From: Sphingomonas immobilis
Lineage (GTDB): Bacteria > Pseudomonadota > Alphaproteobacteria > Sphingomonadales > Sphingomonadaceae
Length of the DNA stretch: 64,000 nucleotides
Reading direction: 5' to 3'
NCBI RefSeq assembly: GCF_030580995.1
Contig: NZ_JAUQSZ010000002.1
Span: 62,001 to 126,000 of the forward strand
Shown here: one piece after another, positions 35,458 to 44,546 of the stretch
Layout: each line of letters starts with the position of its first letter
Numbering within the stretch: the stretch's first letter is position 1
Translations under genes and position numbers: made by a program
Notes under the pieces: generated by a model
The model's input: only the letters and a program-made list of their open reading frames with translations
What the model was told of the DNA's origin: nothing
Database searches by the model: none

Positions 35458-35994
35458 ATGACGGGCAGCGTAACATTCACGCCGAGCGAGGCGGATGTGG
35501 TCGCGGCAACGCGGGCGAATTATCTCTGGTTGATACGGCGGAAGCCCGCCCTACGCGCTGGCGTCATCATCGCCGTCTGTGCCGGCATCGGTAGCGCGCT
35601 GGAACCGTTGTTGGACAAGAACGGTCAGCCACCCCTCACGATGCCGCTCTTCTTCATTGCGGGGTTCATGGTCGGAGCTTCCCTCTGGGGACTTCTCTGC
35701 CTGCTCGCACTTGCGCAACAGCCGGCGCGCGCGCGACGGGTGTTTCGGCAGCAGCGCAGCATTCACAAGCCATTCGTCTATAGCTGGTCCGACGACGGAC
35801 TCGAATGGACGTCGGCAAGCGGGGGCGCTCGCTTCGCGTGGAACGAACTGCATGGCTGGCGCGAGAGCCCCGCGACCTTCGTGATCTACAGCAGCGAAAG
35901 CCTGTTCCAGTTCCTCCCGCGTCACGCCTTCGCGCCCGGGATGGAGGATGACCTGCGCGCGACGCTGGTCCGCTCCGGCCTGCCGGTCTACTGA
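35458..35994 (+). CDS. YcxB-like membrane protein
   Basis: A 178-residue protein with two transmembrane helices at about residues 34-48 and 63-82, an N-terminal FTPSEADVVAATRANY segment, and a C-terminal cytoplasmic domain (YSWSDDGLEWTSASGGARFAWNELHGWRESPATFVIY) of the YcxB type. The function of this family is unknown. The ATG at 35458 has GGAGG four bases before it. The gltX start follows six bases after its stop. Confidence 0.78.
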   Translation: MTGSVTFTPSEADVVAATRANYLWLIRRKPALRAGVIIAVCAGIGSALEPLLDKNGQPPLTMPLFFIAGFMVGASLWGLLCLLALAQQPARARRVFRQQRSIHKPFVYSWSDDGLEWTSASGGARFAWNELHGWRESPATFVIYSSESLFQFLPRHAFAPGMEDDLRATLVRSGLPVY

Positions 35995-36000
35995 CCGCCG

Positions 36001-37335
36001 ATGACCGTCCGTACCCGCTTCGCCCCCTCGCCGACCGGCCTGCTGCACGTCGGCAACATCCGCGCCGCGCTCCACAATTGGCTGTGGGCGCGGAAAGAAG
36101 GCGGCGAATTTTGTCTGCGCATCGACGATACCGATGCCGAACGCAGCGAGGAACGGTTCGTGGAGGCGATCCGCGCCGATCTCGGCTGGCTCGGCCTCGC
36201 GCCGGATGCCGAGACGCGACAGTCCGCGCGGTTCGCTCTTTACGAAGCGCGCTTCGAGGCATTGCGCGCAGTAGGCCGGGTCTATCCGGCCTATGAGACG
36301 CAGGCCGAGCTCGACCTCAAGCGCAAGATCGCCGCCGGGCGCGGCCTGCCGCCGCTCTACGACCGTGCCGCGCTGACGCTCACCGATGCCGATCGCGAAA
36401 AGTTGGAGGCGGAGGGCATCGCCCCGCATTGGCGCTTCAAGCTCGATCACGACGTAGCCATCGTCTGGGACGACCTCATCCGCGGCCCCCAGCGTTTCGA
36501 CGCGAGGACGATGAGCGACCCGGTCATCCGCCGCGCCGACGGATCGTGGCTCTACATGCTGCCCTCGGCGATCGACGATGCCGAGATGGGCATAACCCAT
36601 GTCGTGCGCGGCGAGGATCACGTCTCCAACACCGCGCTGCAGTTACAGATGTTCGCGGCGATGGGTGCCGAACCGCCCGCCTTCGCCCATGAGGCGCTGC
36701 TGACCGGCAGCGAAGGCAAGCTCTCCAAGCGACTCGGCAGCCTCGGCGTCGAACATTTCCGCGAAGCCGGCATCGAGCCCGAGGCCGTGCGCGCGCTCCT
36801 CGCCCGCATCGGCACCAGCGATCCTGTCGAGCCGATCGCCGACGCCGCGACTTTGATCGAGACCTTCGACTTCGCGCGCTTCGGCCGCGCGCCCGCGCGC
36901 TTCGACGAGGCCGAGCTCACCGCGCTCAACACGCGCATCGTCCACGGCCTGGATTTCGAGCGCGTGGCGGCGCGCCTGCCCGCCGGCATGGGCTGCGCCG
37001 AATGGGAGGCGGTGCGCCCCAATCTCGCGCACGTGGGCGAGGCGAGCGAATGGTGGCGCGTCATCGAAGGCCCGATCACCGCGCAGACCGACCCCGCCGA
37101 CGCAGCCTTCCTCGCCGAAGCCGCGACGCTCGCCCCCGCGCTCGATTGGAAGGCCGAACCCTGGGGCCAGCTCACCGCCGCGCTGAAAGCCGCGACCGGG
37201 CGCAGCGGCAAGGCGCTGTTCCTGCCGCTCCGCCGCGCGCTGACCGGGCTCGATCACGGCCCCGACATGAAGGCGCTGCTGCCGCTGATCGGCAAGGATC
37301 GCACCGTCGCACGTCTCAAACAGGATATAACATAA
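36001..37335 (+). CDS. gltX: Glutamyl-tRNA synthetase
   Basis: A 444-residue class I synthetase that charges tRNA-Glu. The HIGH motif is HVGN at 16-19 (within PSPTGLLHVGN) and the KMSKS motif is KLSKR at 240-244. The C-terminal anticodon-binding domain is present but the protein is about 25 residues shorter than the E. coli enzyme. Many alphaproteobacteria carry two GltX proteins of differing tRNA specificity; which one this is cannot be told here. The tonB-like gene lies 85 bases downstream. Confidence 0.95.
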   Translation: MTVRTRFAPSPTGLLHVGNIRAALHNWLWARKEGGEFCLRIDDTDAERSEERFVEAIRADLGWLGLAPDAETRQSARFALYEARFEALRAVGRVYPAYETQAELDLKRKIAAGRGLPPLYDRAALTLTDADREKLEAEGIAPHWRFKLDHDVAIVWDDLIRGPQRFDARTMSDPVIRRADGSWLYMLPSAIDDAEMGITHVVRGEDHVSNTALQLQMFAAMGAEPPAFAHEALLTGSEGKLSKRLGSLGVEHFREAGIEPEAVRALLARIGTSDPVEPIADAATLIETFDFARFGRAPARFDEAELTALNTRIVHGLDFERVAARLPAGMGCAEWEAVRPNLAHVGEASEWWRVIEGPITAQTDPADAAFLAEAATLAPALDWKAEPWGQLTAALKAATGRSGKALFLPLRRALTGLDHGPDMKALLPLIGKDRTVARLKQDIT

Positions 37336-37420
37336 CACTTGCGACTCGCGATGTGACATAATAACATCCTCGCTAGGCGGCACTCTAAGAGGCCGCGCTC
37401 CAAGGAGAAGGAGACGAGGC

Positions 37421-38086
37421 ATGTATGCAGACCGTTATGCGCGCCGGCGTATCGAACCCGGCAGTTTCGCAATGGCCCTCGCGGTCAACGGCGCGATCCT
37501 GACCGGACTGGTGTTTTTCGTGAACCCGAACGTCTCGCGCCATATCGAGACGATCCTGACGGCGACCGCGATCCCGGTCGAACCGCCGAAATCCGATCCC
37601 GTCCCGCCCAAGCCCATCCCGCAACCCCGCGCCGACGATCCGCTCCCGCGACAGGCGCCCGAGGTCAGCAGGACGCCGATCGATCTCCAGCCGATCGACT
37701 TCGGCCACAGCGAACCGCCGCCCTTCACCCCGGTCGATCTCGGCAACGGCGGCGGGGGCGGCACCATCCCCATCGAACCCATCAAGCCCTTGCCCCCCGT
37801 CATCGTCCAGCCCGCCATCAAGGACATGGCGAACTTTCAGCCGGTCTATCCCGCCGATGAGCGCCGTGCCGGCAATGGCGGCCGCGTCGAGGTGCGGGTG
37901 CTGGTCGGCGTCGATGGCCGCGTAAAGGATATCGAGCGCATCAGCGCCACCAGCGACTCGTTCTTCGAGGTCACGCGCCGCCGCGCGCTCGAGAAATGGC
38001 GCTTCACCCCTGCCACACGCGACGGTATCCCGTTCGAAACCTGGCGCAGGATCGGCGTGAGCTTCGTCCTGAACGAGGACCAGTGA
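37421..38086 (+). CDS. TonB-family energy transducer
   Basis: A 221-residue TonB protein. One N-terminal membrane helix (about 15-38) is followed by a proline-rich periplasmic spacer (PPKSDPVPPKPIPQP onward) and a C-terminal TonB domain (RVEVRVLVGVDGRVKDIERISATSDSFFEVTRRRALEKWRFTP given here in parts: RVEVRVLVG, RALEKWRF, GVSFVLNEDQ). It passes proton-motive energy from ExbBD to outer-membrane receptors. No exbB/exbD neighbours are present. The ribosome site is strong (AAGGAGAAGGAG). The next gene starts inside its stop. Confidence 0.88.
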   Translation: MYADRYARRRIEPGSFAMALAVNGAILTGLVFFVNPNVSRHIETILTATAIPVEPPKSDPVPPKPIPQPRADDPLPRQAPEVSRTPIDLQPIDFGHSEPPPFTPVDLGNGGGGGTIPIEPIKPLPPVIVQPAIKDMANFQPVYPADERRAGNGGRVEVRVLVGVDGRVKDIERISATSDSFFEVTRRRALEKWRFTPATRDGIPFETWRRIGVSFVLNEDQ

Positions 38087-38517
38087 CGAAAGCGGCGGGG
38101 CTGGCGCGCAAGCCGCCCCGCCCCTATCTGGGGACGATGCGCTTTCGCCTGCCCTGGATGCCCAAAGACCTCGATGCGCCGATCTCGCCCGTCGGCGCCA
38201 TCGCCGATCTGCGCGCTTTTCTCGGCCGCAAGCGCAAGCACGACATCGTCTTTCTGACGGCGGCGATCGGGCTGACCTTTCTTATCATGTACGGCTTCGT
38301 CATCGAGATGAAGGGCAAGCCGCAGCCCTATGAGCGCAAGATCATCTACTTCAAACAGTGGGATCTCACCCGCTCCGACGATCAGATCAAGGCGCAGCAG
38401 GCGATCGACAAGCCCGCACAGGACGCCCGCGAAAAGCAGGAGCGCGAGGACGAGGCTCGCCAGCGCGCGATCTACAAGAAGCTCGGCGATCAGATGAATG
38501 CGATCGGGCTATACTGA
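38083..38517 (+). CDS. Small single-pass membrane protein, unknown function
   Basis: A 144-residue protein if started at the GTG overlapping the tonB stop (GTGA, with GAGGA just upstream), or 126 residues from the ATG at 38137. It has one membrane helix (HDIVFLTAAIGLTFLIMYGFVIEM) and a highly charged C-terminal coiled region (DDQIKAQQAIDKPAQDAREKQ and onward). I do not recognise a family. Position between tonB and ribD suggests an operon member rather than a shared function. Confidence 0.7.
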   Translation: MTKAAGLARKPPRPYLGTMRFRLPWMPKDLDAPISPVGAIADLRAFLGRKRKHDIVFLTAAIGLTFLIMYGFVIEMKGKPQPYERKIIYFKQWDLTRSDDQIKAQQAIDKPAQDAREKQEREDEARQRAIYKKLGDQMNAIGLY

Positions 38518-38540
38518 GCGGCGCTGACGACGCGCGCTGG

Positions 38541-39536
38541 ATGGCGGCGGCGCTCGCGCTGGCGGAGCGCGGGCGCGGGCGGACCGCGCCCAACCCCAAT
38601 GTCGGCTGCGTCATCGTCAAGAGCGGGCGAGTCGTCGGTCGCGGCTGGACGCAGCCCGGAGGGCGCCCCCATGCCGAGGCGATGGCGCTGGCACAGGCCG
38701 GCGCGGAGTCGCGCGGCGCAACTTGTTACACCACCCTCGAACCGTGCGCGCACCGCTCGGAGCGCGGCCCCGCCTGCACCGACCTGCTGATCGAGGCTGG
38801 AGTGGCGCGCGTCGTCGTCGCGCTCGGCGATCCCGATCCGCGCACCGACGGCGAAGGGATGGCGCGGCTCCGCGCCGCCGGAATCGAGGTCGCGAGCGGC
38901 TTCGGTGCCGATCAGGCGCGACGATCGATGGCGGGCTTCCTCACCCGCCGCGCGCTCGGCCGGCCGCATGTCACGCTGAAACTCGCGCTCTCGCTCGACG
39001 GTGCGCTGGCGATGGCCGACGGCCGCAGCCGCTGGATCACCGGCGATGAAGCGCGCGCTCACACTCACCTCGAACGCGCGCGCCACGACGCGATCCTGGT
39101 CGGACGCGGCACATTCGAGGCCGACACGCCACGACTCGACGTACGCCTGCCCGGCCTCGAAGACCGCAGCCCGCACCGCCTGCTACTCTCCTCGCATCAA
39201 CCGAAGGGCATGCACGATGCCAACAGTTGGTGCGGCTCTGACCTAGACCTCTATTCCGGCTGGGCTTGGGTCGGCCAGCGGGCTCTTTCCGCGGTGAGCG
39301 TCAGCGATTATCTCATGGTCGAAGGCGGCGCACACACCGCCGCGAGCTTCCTCGCCGCCGATCTCGTCGATCGCCTTCTCCTCTATCGCGCGCCGATCCT
39401 CGTCGGCGACGGGCGCACGCTTCCCGATATCGGCCTCGCCGATCTCGCCGATGCGCACCGCCGCTGGACACTGATCGACTCGCGCCAGCTTGGCAGCGAC
39501 CGGCTGGAGGTCTACGAGCGCGCCAGGAAAGACTGA
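38541..39536 (+). CDS. ribD: Riboflavin biosynthesis deaminase/reductase RibD
   Basis: A bifunctional enzyme for steps two and three of riboflavin synthesis. The N-terminal deaminase has the zinc site His44-Ala-Glu46 and Cys69 and Cys79 (HAEA; EPCAHRSERGPAC). The C-terminal reductase has LSLDGALAMADGRSRWITG and AILVGRGTFEAD. From the ATG at 38541 it is 331 residues, a little short; homologues usually have a few residues (ADDARW) before this methionine. A CTG at 38514, overlapping the previous stop as CTGA, would supply them, so the true start may be non-standard. Confidence 0.9.
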   Translation: MAAALALAERGRGRTAPNPNVGCVIVKSGRVVGRGWTQPGGRPHAEAMALAQAGAESRGATCYTTLEPCAHRSERGPACTDLLIEAGVARVVVALGDPDPRTDGEGMARLRAAGIEVASGFGADQARRSMAGFLTRRALGRPHVTLKLALSLDGALAMADGRSRWITGDEARAHTHLERARHDAILVGRGTFEADTPRLDVRLPGLEDRSPHRLLLSSHQPKGMHDANSWCGSDLDLYSGWAWVGQRALSAVSVSDYLMVEGGAHTAASFLAADLVDRLLLYRAPILVGDGRTLPDIGLADLADAHRRWTLIDSRQLGSDRLEVYERARKD

Positions 39537-40144
39537 TGTTCACCGGAATCATCACAGACGTCGGCACGATCGATGCCGTGGAAGCGCTCGCCGATACGCG
39601 CGTGCGCATCCTGACGTCGTACGACACCGCCACCATCGACATGGGCGCGTCGATCGCCTGTTCGGGCGTCTGCCTTACCGTCATCGCCAAGGGGCCGGGC
39701 TGGTTCGCGGTCGACGTCTCGGGCGAGACGATCTCGCGCAGCGCGGCCGGCATGTGGACGGCCGGCCGCCGCCTCAACCTCGAACGCGCGCTGAAGGTCG
39801 GCGACGAGCTCGGCGGGCATATCGTCACCGGCCATGTCGATGGCACCGGCGAGATCGTCGAGCTTTACGGCGAGGGCGGCTCGACCCGCCTCACCGTCCT
39901 CGCCGGCCCCGCCATCGCGCCGTATATGGCCGCCAAGGGCTCGATCACGCTCGACGGCGTCTCGCTCACCGTCAACTCGGTCGACGATGTGCCGGAAGGC
40001 GTCCGCATCGGCGTCAACATCATCCCGCACACGGCGTCCGTCACCGCGATCGGCTCGGCCGCCATCGGCAATATCATGAACATCGAGATCGACGTGCTCG
40101 CGCGCTATCTCCAACGCATGGAACATTATCGTGCCAACCACTGA
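39536..40144 (+). CDS. ribE: Riboflavin synthase alpha chain
   Basis: A 202-residue enzyme that dismutates two 6,7-dimethyl-8-ribityllumazines to riboflavin. It is made of two similar beta-barrel halves: MFTGIITDVGTI with SIACSGVCLTV in the first, and GHIVTGHVDGTGEIV with SITLDGVSLTVNSV in the second, as the family requires. The ATG overlaps the ribD stop (TGATG), and its 3' end overlaps the next gene by 14 bases. Confidence 0.96.
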   Translation: MFTGIITDVGTIDAVEALADTRVRILTSYDTATIDMGASIACSGVCLTVIAKGPGWFAVDVSGETISRSAAGMWTAGRRLNLERALKVGDELGGHIVTGHVDGTGEIVELYGEGGSTRLTVLAGPAIAPYMAAKGSITLDGVSLTVNSVDDVPEGVRIGVNIIPHTASVTAIGSAAIGNIMNIEIDVLARYLQRMEHYRANH

Positions 40145-41285
40145 CACCAAGGTCGCGCACCTGCGCCACGGCTTCCTCTCCAACCCCGAGGAAATCGTCA
40201 ACGAAGCGCGCAACGGCCGCATGTTCATCCTCGTCGACGACGAGGACCGCGAGAATGAGGGCGATCTCGTCATCCCCGCGCAGATGGCGACGCCCGATGC
40301 GATCAACTTCATGGCGACACACGGCAAGGGCCTGATCTGCCTCGCGCTCACCAAGGAGCGTGTCGATCTACTCGGGCTCGATCTGATGAGCCGCAACAAC
40401 GGCACCCGTCACGAAACCGCCTTCACCGTCTCGATCGAAGCGCGCGAGGGCGTGACGACCGGCATCTCCGCCGCCGACCGCGCGCGCACCGTCGCCGTCG
40501 CGATCGACGGCAGCCGCACCAAGGCCGATATCGTCACCCCCGGCCACGTCTTCCCGCTCGTCGCCCGCCCCGGCGGCGTGCTGGTCCGCGCAGGCCATAC
40601 CGAGGCCGCGGTCGACGTCTCGCGGCTCGCGGGACTCAACCCCTCCGGCGTGATCTGCGAGATCATGAAGGAGGATGGCACGATGGCGCGGCTCGACGAT
40701 CTCGTCGCCTTCGCACAGCGCCACAACCTCAAGATCGGCACGATTCGCGATCTGATCGCCTACCGCCGCCGCCACGATCACCTGCTAGAACGCCGCGCCG
40801 AAACCAAGTTCGACAGCCGCTGGGGCGGTGAATGGAGCGCGATCACCTTCTACAACAAGGCGGTCGGCACCGAGACGATCGCCCTGGTCAAGGGCAAGAT
40901 CGACGCGGAAAAGCCCACCCTGGTGCGCATGCACACGCTGTCGATGTTCGCCGACACGTTCGGCGAAACCACGGATCGTGCCGGAATGCTCGCCGGCGCG
41001 ATGAAGATGATCGGCGAGGAAGGGGCCGGCGTCGTCGTCGTCATCAACCGTGCGATGGCCAATTCGCTGAGCCGCCATATGGAAGTGCGCGCCAAGCGCG
41101 CTGCCGGCATCGCCAGCGATTTGGACGTCGAGGAACTGCGCGATTACGGCATCGGCGCGCAGGTGCTGGCGGAACTCGGCGTTCACGACATGGTCCTGCT
41201 CACCAACACGCATCACACGCTGGTCGCGCTCGAGGGCTACGGCCTGTCGATCGTCGGTGAGCGCGCGGTCGAGAGGGCCGACTGA
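40131..41285 (+). CDS. ribB: RibBX-type 3,4-dihydroxy-2-butanone 4-phosphate synthase with degenerate GTP cyclohydrolase II domain
   Basis: A 384-residue two-domain protein. The N-terminal DHBP synthase domain (to about residue 210) is intact: [51 protein letters not shown]. The C-terminal half aligns with GTP cyclohydrolase II ([32 protein letters not shown]) but has no cysteine where the three zinc ligands should be, and the RGHEGRGIGL motif is replaced. It should therefore lack cyclohydrolase activity; a separate RibA is expected elsewhere. The GTG start overlaps ribE by 14 bases, and ribH begins in its stop. Confidence 0.93.
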   Translation: MPTTDTKVAHLRHGFLSNPEEIVNEARNGRMFILVDDEDRENEGDLVIPAQMATPDAINFMATHGKGLICLALTKERVDLLGLDLMSRNNGTRHETAFTVSIEAREGVTTGISAADRARTVAVAIDGSRTKADIVTPGHVFPLVARPGGVLVRAGHTEAAVDVSRLAGLNPSGVICEIMKEDGTMARLDDLVAFAQRHNLKIGTIRDLIAYRRRHDHLLERRAETKFDSRWGGEWSAITFYNKAVGTETIALVKGKIDAEKPTLVRMHTLSMFADTFGETTDRAGMLAGAMKMIGEEGAGVVVVINRAMANSLSRHMEVRAKRAAGIASDLDVEELRDYGIGAQVLAELGVHDMVLLTNTHHTLVALEGYGLSIVGERAVERAD

Positions 41286-41707
41286 TGGCGCATGTCCTGA
41301 TCGTCGAGGCGCGCTTCTACGACCATCTCAACGACCTGCTGCTGGAAGGCGCCCGCGCCGCGATCGAGGATGCGGGGCACAGCCATGAGACCATCACCGT
41401 GCCCGGTGCGCTCGAAGTGCCCGGCGCGATCGCGCTGGCCGCGGATGCGAACCGCTACGATGCCTTCGTCGGCCTCGGCGTCGTCATTCGCGGCGAAACC
41501 TATCATTTCGAGATCGTCGCGGGCGAAAGCGCGCGCGGGCTGATGGCGCTGTCGATGGACGGCCTCGCCATCGGCAACGGCATCCTCACCACCGAAAACG
41601 AGGCGCAGGCGCTCACCCGCGCCCGCAAGTCCGAGAAGGACAAGGGCGGCGAGGCGGCCAAGGCCGCGCTCGCCATGCTTGCGCTGAAGGACAAGTTCGC
41701 GCACTAG
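41285..41707 (+). CDS. ribH: 6,7-dimethyl-8-ribityllumazine synthase
   Basis: A 140-residue enzyme that joins the RibB product to the pyrimidine intermediate, upstream of riboflavin synthase. Family signatures are [52 protein letters not shown] and [16 protein letters not shown]. The ATG overlaps the RibBX stop (TGATG). It ends the riboflavin run; nusB, often the next gene, is not present. A GC-rich hairpin follows. Confidence 0.96.
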   Translation: MAHVLIVEARFYDHLNDLLLEGARAAIEDAGHSHETITVPGALEVPGAIALAADANRYDAFVGLGVVIRGETYHFEIVAGESARGLMALSMDGLAIGNGILTTENEAQALTRARKSEKDKGGEAAKAALAMLALKDKFAH

Positions 41708-41740
41708 CCGCCGCCCCGGCCTCCGCCGGGGCGACGGTTT
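41708..41740 (+). terminator. Terminator hairpin after ribH
   Basis: A 13-base stem with one mismatch (41708-41720 with 41725-41737), loop CTCC, followed by TTTCAG on the plus strand. It starts right after the ribH stop and ends at the stop of the convergent old yellow enzyme gene, so it may serve both. Confidence 0.65.
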
Positions 41741-42828
41741 CAGGCCTCGACCGTTTCCAGAGCCGGATAGTCGGTATATCCCTCCGGCCCCTGCGAATAC
41801 CACGTCGCCGGATCGGACGGGTTGAGCGCCGCGCCGCTCCGCAACCGCTCGGGCAGGTCGGGATTGGCGAGGAAGGTCCGCCCGAAGGCGATCGCATCCG
41901 CCACGCCAGAATCGAGCGCCGCCTGCGCCTTCTCCACGCTGTCGTAATCCGAGTTGAGCACCAGCGGGCCGGCAAACACCTTGCGGATCGCCGGTGACAG
42001 CTTCGGCACGTCGGTCTTGCCGAACGTGCCGTCGGGGCCGGGCTCGCGCAGTTCGAGGAAGGCGATGCCGAGATCGGAGAGCAGTTTCGCCGCGGGCACG
42101 AACAGGCCTTCCGGGTTGCTGTCATCGACGCCCTGCGAATCACCGTTGGGCGACAGCCGCACGGCCGTCCGCCCCGCGCCCGCCACCGAGATCACACGCT
42201 CGGTCACCTCGCGCAGCAACCGCGTGCGGTTCTCGACCGATCCGCCGTAGATATCGTCGCGGAAATTGGCGTTGTCGCGCAGGAACTGGTCGATCAGATA
42301 GCCGTTCGCGGCATGGATCTGCACCCCGTCGAACCCGGCCGCCAGCGCATTGCGCGTCGCCGTCTCGTAGTCGTCGAGCAGGCCCGGAATCTCGTCGAGC
42401 CGCAGCGGCCGCGCCGTCTCGAACGGCTTCTTGCCCTCATAGGTATGCGCATCGCCCGGCGTCGCGGTGGCGGACGACGATACCGGCTGCTCGGCCGTAA
42501 CCGATGAATGCACCTGCCGCCCCATATGCCACAGCTGGGCGAAGATCCGCCCGCCCGCCGCATGCACGGCATCGGTCACCGGCTGCCACGCCGTGACCTG
42601 CTCGTCGCTCCACAGGCCCGGCGCATAGGGCCAGCCCAGTCCTTGCTGCGAGATGCCCGTCGCCTCGGTGATGATCAGCCCCGCACTCGCGCGCTGCCGG
42701 TAATAGTCCACCATCAGCGGCGTCGGCACATGCTCGCGCGTCGCCCGCCCGCGCGTCAGTGGCGCCATGAGGATGCGGTTGGGCGCGGATACGTCGCCGA
42801 GCGTGATGGAATCGAACAGCGTGGGCAT
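41740..42828 (-). CDS. Old yellow enzyme family alkene reductase (NemA-like)
   Basis: A 362-residue FMN flavoprotein that reduces activated alkenes or nitro compounds with NAD(P)H. Characteristic segments are NRILMAPLTRGRA, QLWHMGRQVHSS, GFDGVQIHAANGYLIDQFL and YGGSVENRTRLL. The ATG at 42828 was selected because the family starts MPTLFDSITLGD; the longer frame is shadow of the neighbouring gene. It diverges from a DMT transporter gene across 50 bases. Confidence 0.93.
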   Translation of the reverse strand: MPTLFDSITLGDVSAPNRILMAPLTRGRATREHVPTPLMVDYYRQRASAGLIITEATGISQQGLGWPYAPGLWSDEQVTAWQPVTDAVHAAGGRIFAQLWHMGRQVHSSVTAEQPVSSSATATPGDAHTYEGKKPFETARPLRLDEIPGLLDDYETATRNALAAGFDGVQIHAANGYLIDQFLRDNANFRDDIYGGSVENRTRLLREVTERVISVAGAGRTAVRLSPNGDSQGVDDSNPEGLFVPAAKLLSDLGIAFLELREPGPDGTFGKTDVPKLSPAIRKVFAGPLVLNSDYDSVEKAQAALDSGVADAIAFGRTFLANPDLPERLRSGAALNPSDPATWYSQGPEGYTDYPALETVEA

Positions 42829-42878
42829 GAAGGAAACTCCCTTTTGGACGAGCGGCAGATAGGAAGCTAAGGGGCGGC

Positions 42879-43844
42879 ATGCACGGTGACGCCTCCCCAA
42901 CAAAATCTGTTGCACCGCAAACCAACGCTCGCTCGCCGCTTCCGTTCGCCGCGCTGGTCGCCGGCAACGTCGCGCTCGCCTTCGGGCCGTGGTTCGTGCG
43001 CCTCGCCGATACCGGCCCGGTCGCCTCGGGCTTCTGGCGGCTGCTGCTGGCGGCACCCGTGCTGCTGATCGCCGGCTTCGGCACCGGCTGGCGGCCGCGC
43101 GGCTGGACGTGGCAGCTCTGGGCGATGCTCGCGCTCGCCGCAGTGTGCTTCGCCGCCGATCTGGGGAGCTGGCATCTCGGCATCGTGCGCACGACGCTCG
43201 CCAACGCGACGCTGTTCGGCAATTCGACGATCCTGATCTTCCCGATCTACGGCTTCCTCGTCGCGCGAGCTCTGCCGACGCGGATGCAGGGCATCGCGCT
43301 GCTGCTCGCCTTCGCCGGCGGCGCGCTGCTGATGGGCCGCTCCTATCAGGCCGATCCGCGCCATCTCGGCGGCGATCTGCTCTGCGTGCTCGCCGGGCTG
43401 CTCTATACCGGCTATTTCATCTTCCTCGGCCGCGTGCGCGAGACGACGCCGCCGCTGCCTGCGCTCGCGCTGTCGACGACGGTCAGCATCGTCCCCGCGC
43501 TCGCCTTCGCGCTGATCCTGCAGGAACGGATCATCCCGCATAACTGGCTTCCGCTAATCGGCCTTGCGCTGGTCAGCCAGATCACCGGCCAGTTCCTGAT
43601 GGTCTATGCGCTGGGGCGGATATCGCCGCTCGTCGTCGGGCTGACGCTGCTTGTGCAGCCGATCGTCTCCGCCACGATCGGCTGGATCGTCTACGGCGAA
43701 CAGCTCGGCGCGCTCGATTTCGTCGGTGCGCTGCTGGTCGCGATCGCGCTGGTACTGGTGCGCGAGAAGCCCGCCACGGTTGCGGAAATTCCGTTGGCGG
43801 ACCAAATGGAGCCGGTGGGAGACACGCATGACGATCGCACCTGA
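42879..43844 (+). CDS. EamA/DMT-superfamily transporter
   Basis: A 321-residue protein with about ten hydrophobic helices arranged in two EamA repeats (first: FAALVAGNVALAFGPWFVRLAD; second: LVSQITGQFLMVYALGRISPL and LTLLVQPIVSATIGW). Such proteins move metabolites or amino acids out of the cell; substrate unknown. The 3' end overlaps the COQ9 gene by 17 bases, so they are probably co-transcribed. Confidence 0.85.
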   Translation: MHGDASPTKSVAPQTNARSPLPFAALVAGNVALAFGPWFVRLADTGPVASGFWRLLLAAPVLLIAGFGTGWRPRGWTWQLWAMLALAAVCFAADLGSWHLGIVRTTLANATLFGNSTILIFPIYGFLVARALPTRMQGIALLLAFAGGALLMGRSYQADPRHLGGDLLCVLAGLLYTGYFIFLGRVRETTPPLPALALSTTVSIVPALAFALILQERIIPHNWLPLIGLALVSQITGQFLMVYALGRISPLVVGLTLLVQPIVSATIGWIVYGEQLGALDFVGALLVAIALVLVREKPATVAEIPLADQMEPVGDTHDDRT

Positions 43845-44487
43845 CGCCACGCTCGACGAGATCGCCGCCGGGCTCGCCCCGCTGATCGCCGACAACGCCG
43901 CCTTCGACGGCTGGAGCGCGACCGCGCGCGACATGGCCGCCGATGCCGCGGGCGTCGACCGCGACGTCGCCCTGCTCGCCTTTCCCGGCGGCGCGACCGA
44001 CATGATCGCCGCCTGGATCCGCTCGGTCGATGCGAAGATGATCGCGCGCGTCGGCGCGGAGACGATCACCACGCTCAAGATTCGCCAGCGCATCACCGCT
44101 TTGGTCGAGGCCCGCCTCGCCGAGACCGCGTCCAATCGCGAGGCGCTGCGCCGTGCGCTCGCCATCCTCGCCATGCCGCAGAACCTCGCCCTCGCCGCGA
44201 AGCTCGGCTGGGGCACCGCCGACGCCATCTGGCGCGCGGCCGGCGACACCGCGACAGACTACAACCACTATACCAAGCGCATGACGCTCGGCGCGGTCTA
44301 TACCGCCACCGTGACCGTCTTTCTCGACGACGAGAGCGAGGGCTGGGCCGACACCCGCGCCTTCCTCGCGCGCCGGATCGAGGACATCATGCGCTTCGAG
44401 AAAGCCAAGGCCGGGGCCGTCGCCCGCGCCGCCTTCCGCCCCAGCCTGTCGCGCTTCATCGGCCGCCTGCGCTACCCTGCGGTGTAA
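43828..44487 (+). CDS. COQ9 family ubiquinone biosynthesis protein
   Basis: A 219-residue helical, TetR-like fold lipid-binding protein of the COQ9 family, which in eukaryotes supports the COQ7 hydroxylase in ubiquinone synthesis. Signatures are AFPGGATDMIAAWI, MPQNLALAAKLGWGTADAIWRAAGDTATDYNHYTKRMTL and the C-terminal RFIGRLRYP, given here in short parts. The ATG at 43828 lies inside the end of the transporter gene. feoA follows after 59 bases. Confidence 0.92.
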   Translation: MTIAPDATLDEIAAGLAPLIADNAAFDGWSATARDMAADAAGVDRDVALLAFPGGATDMIAAWIRSVDAKMIARVGAETITTLKIRQRITALVEARLAETASNREALRRALAILAMPQNLALAAKLGWGTADAIWRAAGDTATDYNHYTKRMTLGAVYTATVTVFLDDESEGWADTRAFLARRIEDIMRFEKAKAGAVARAAFRPSLSRFIGRLRYPAV

Positions 44488-44528
44488 CGGTCCGGCAAAG
44501 CGATAACGCTGGCGTTCGCCCGCGCCTA

Positions 44529-44544
44529 TTGATAATCAGTCGCA
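44529..44544 (+). promoter_or_regulatory. Candidate Fur (iron) box of feoAB
   Basis: TTGATAATCAGTCGCA, three bases before the feoA ATG, resembles the GATAATCATT-type sites of Fur-family iron regulators in alphaproteobacteria. It stands out as AT-richer than its surroundings. The proximity to the start would allow direct blocking of transcription or translation initiation. Confidence 0.55.
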
Positions 44545-44546
44545 GC

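Noticed and set aside
38083..41707. FMN riboswitch for the riboflavin genes
   Set aside because: I looked upstream of tonB, ribD and ribE for the conserved RFN core (GGGGCAGGGTGAAA-type) and did not find it.
42829..42878. Promoter pair between the old yellow enzyme and DMT genes
   Set aside because: A TTGGAC hexamer is present but no convincing -10 partner at the right distance.
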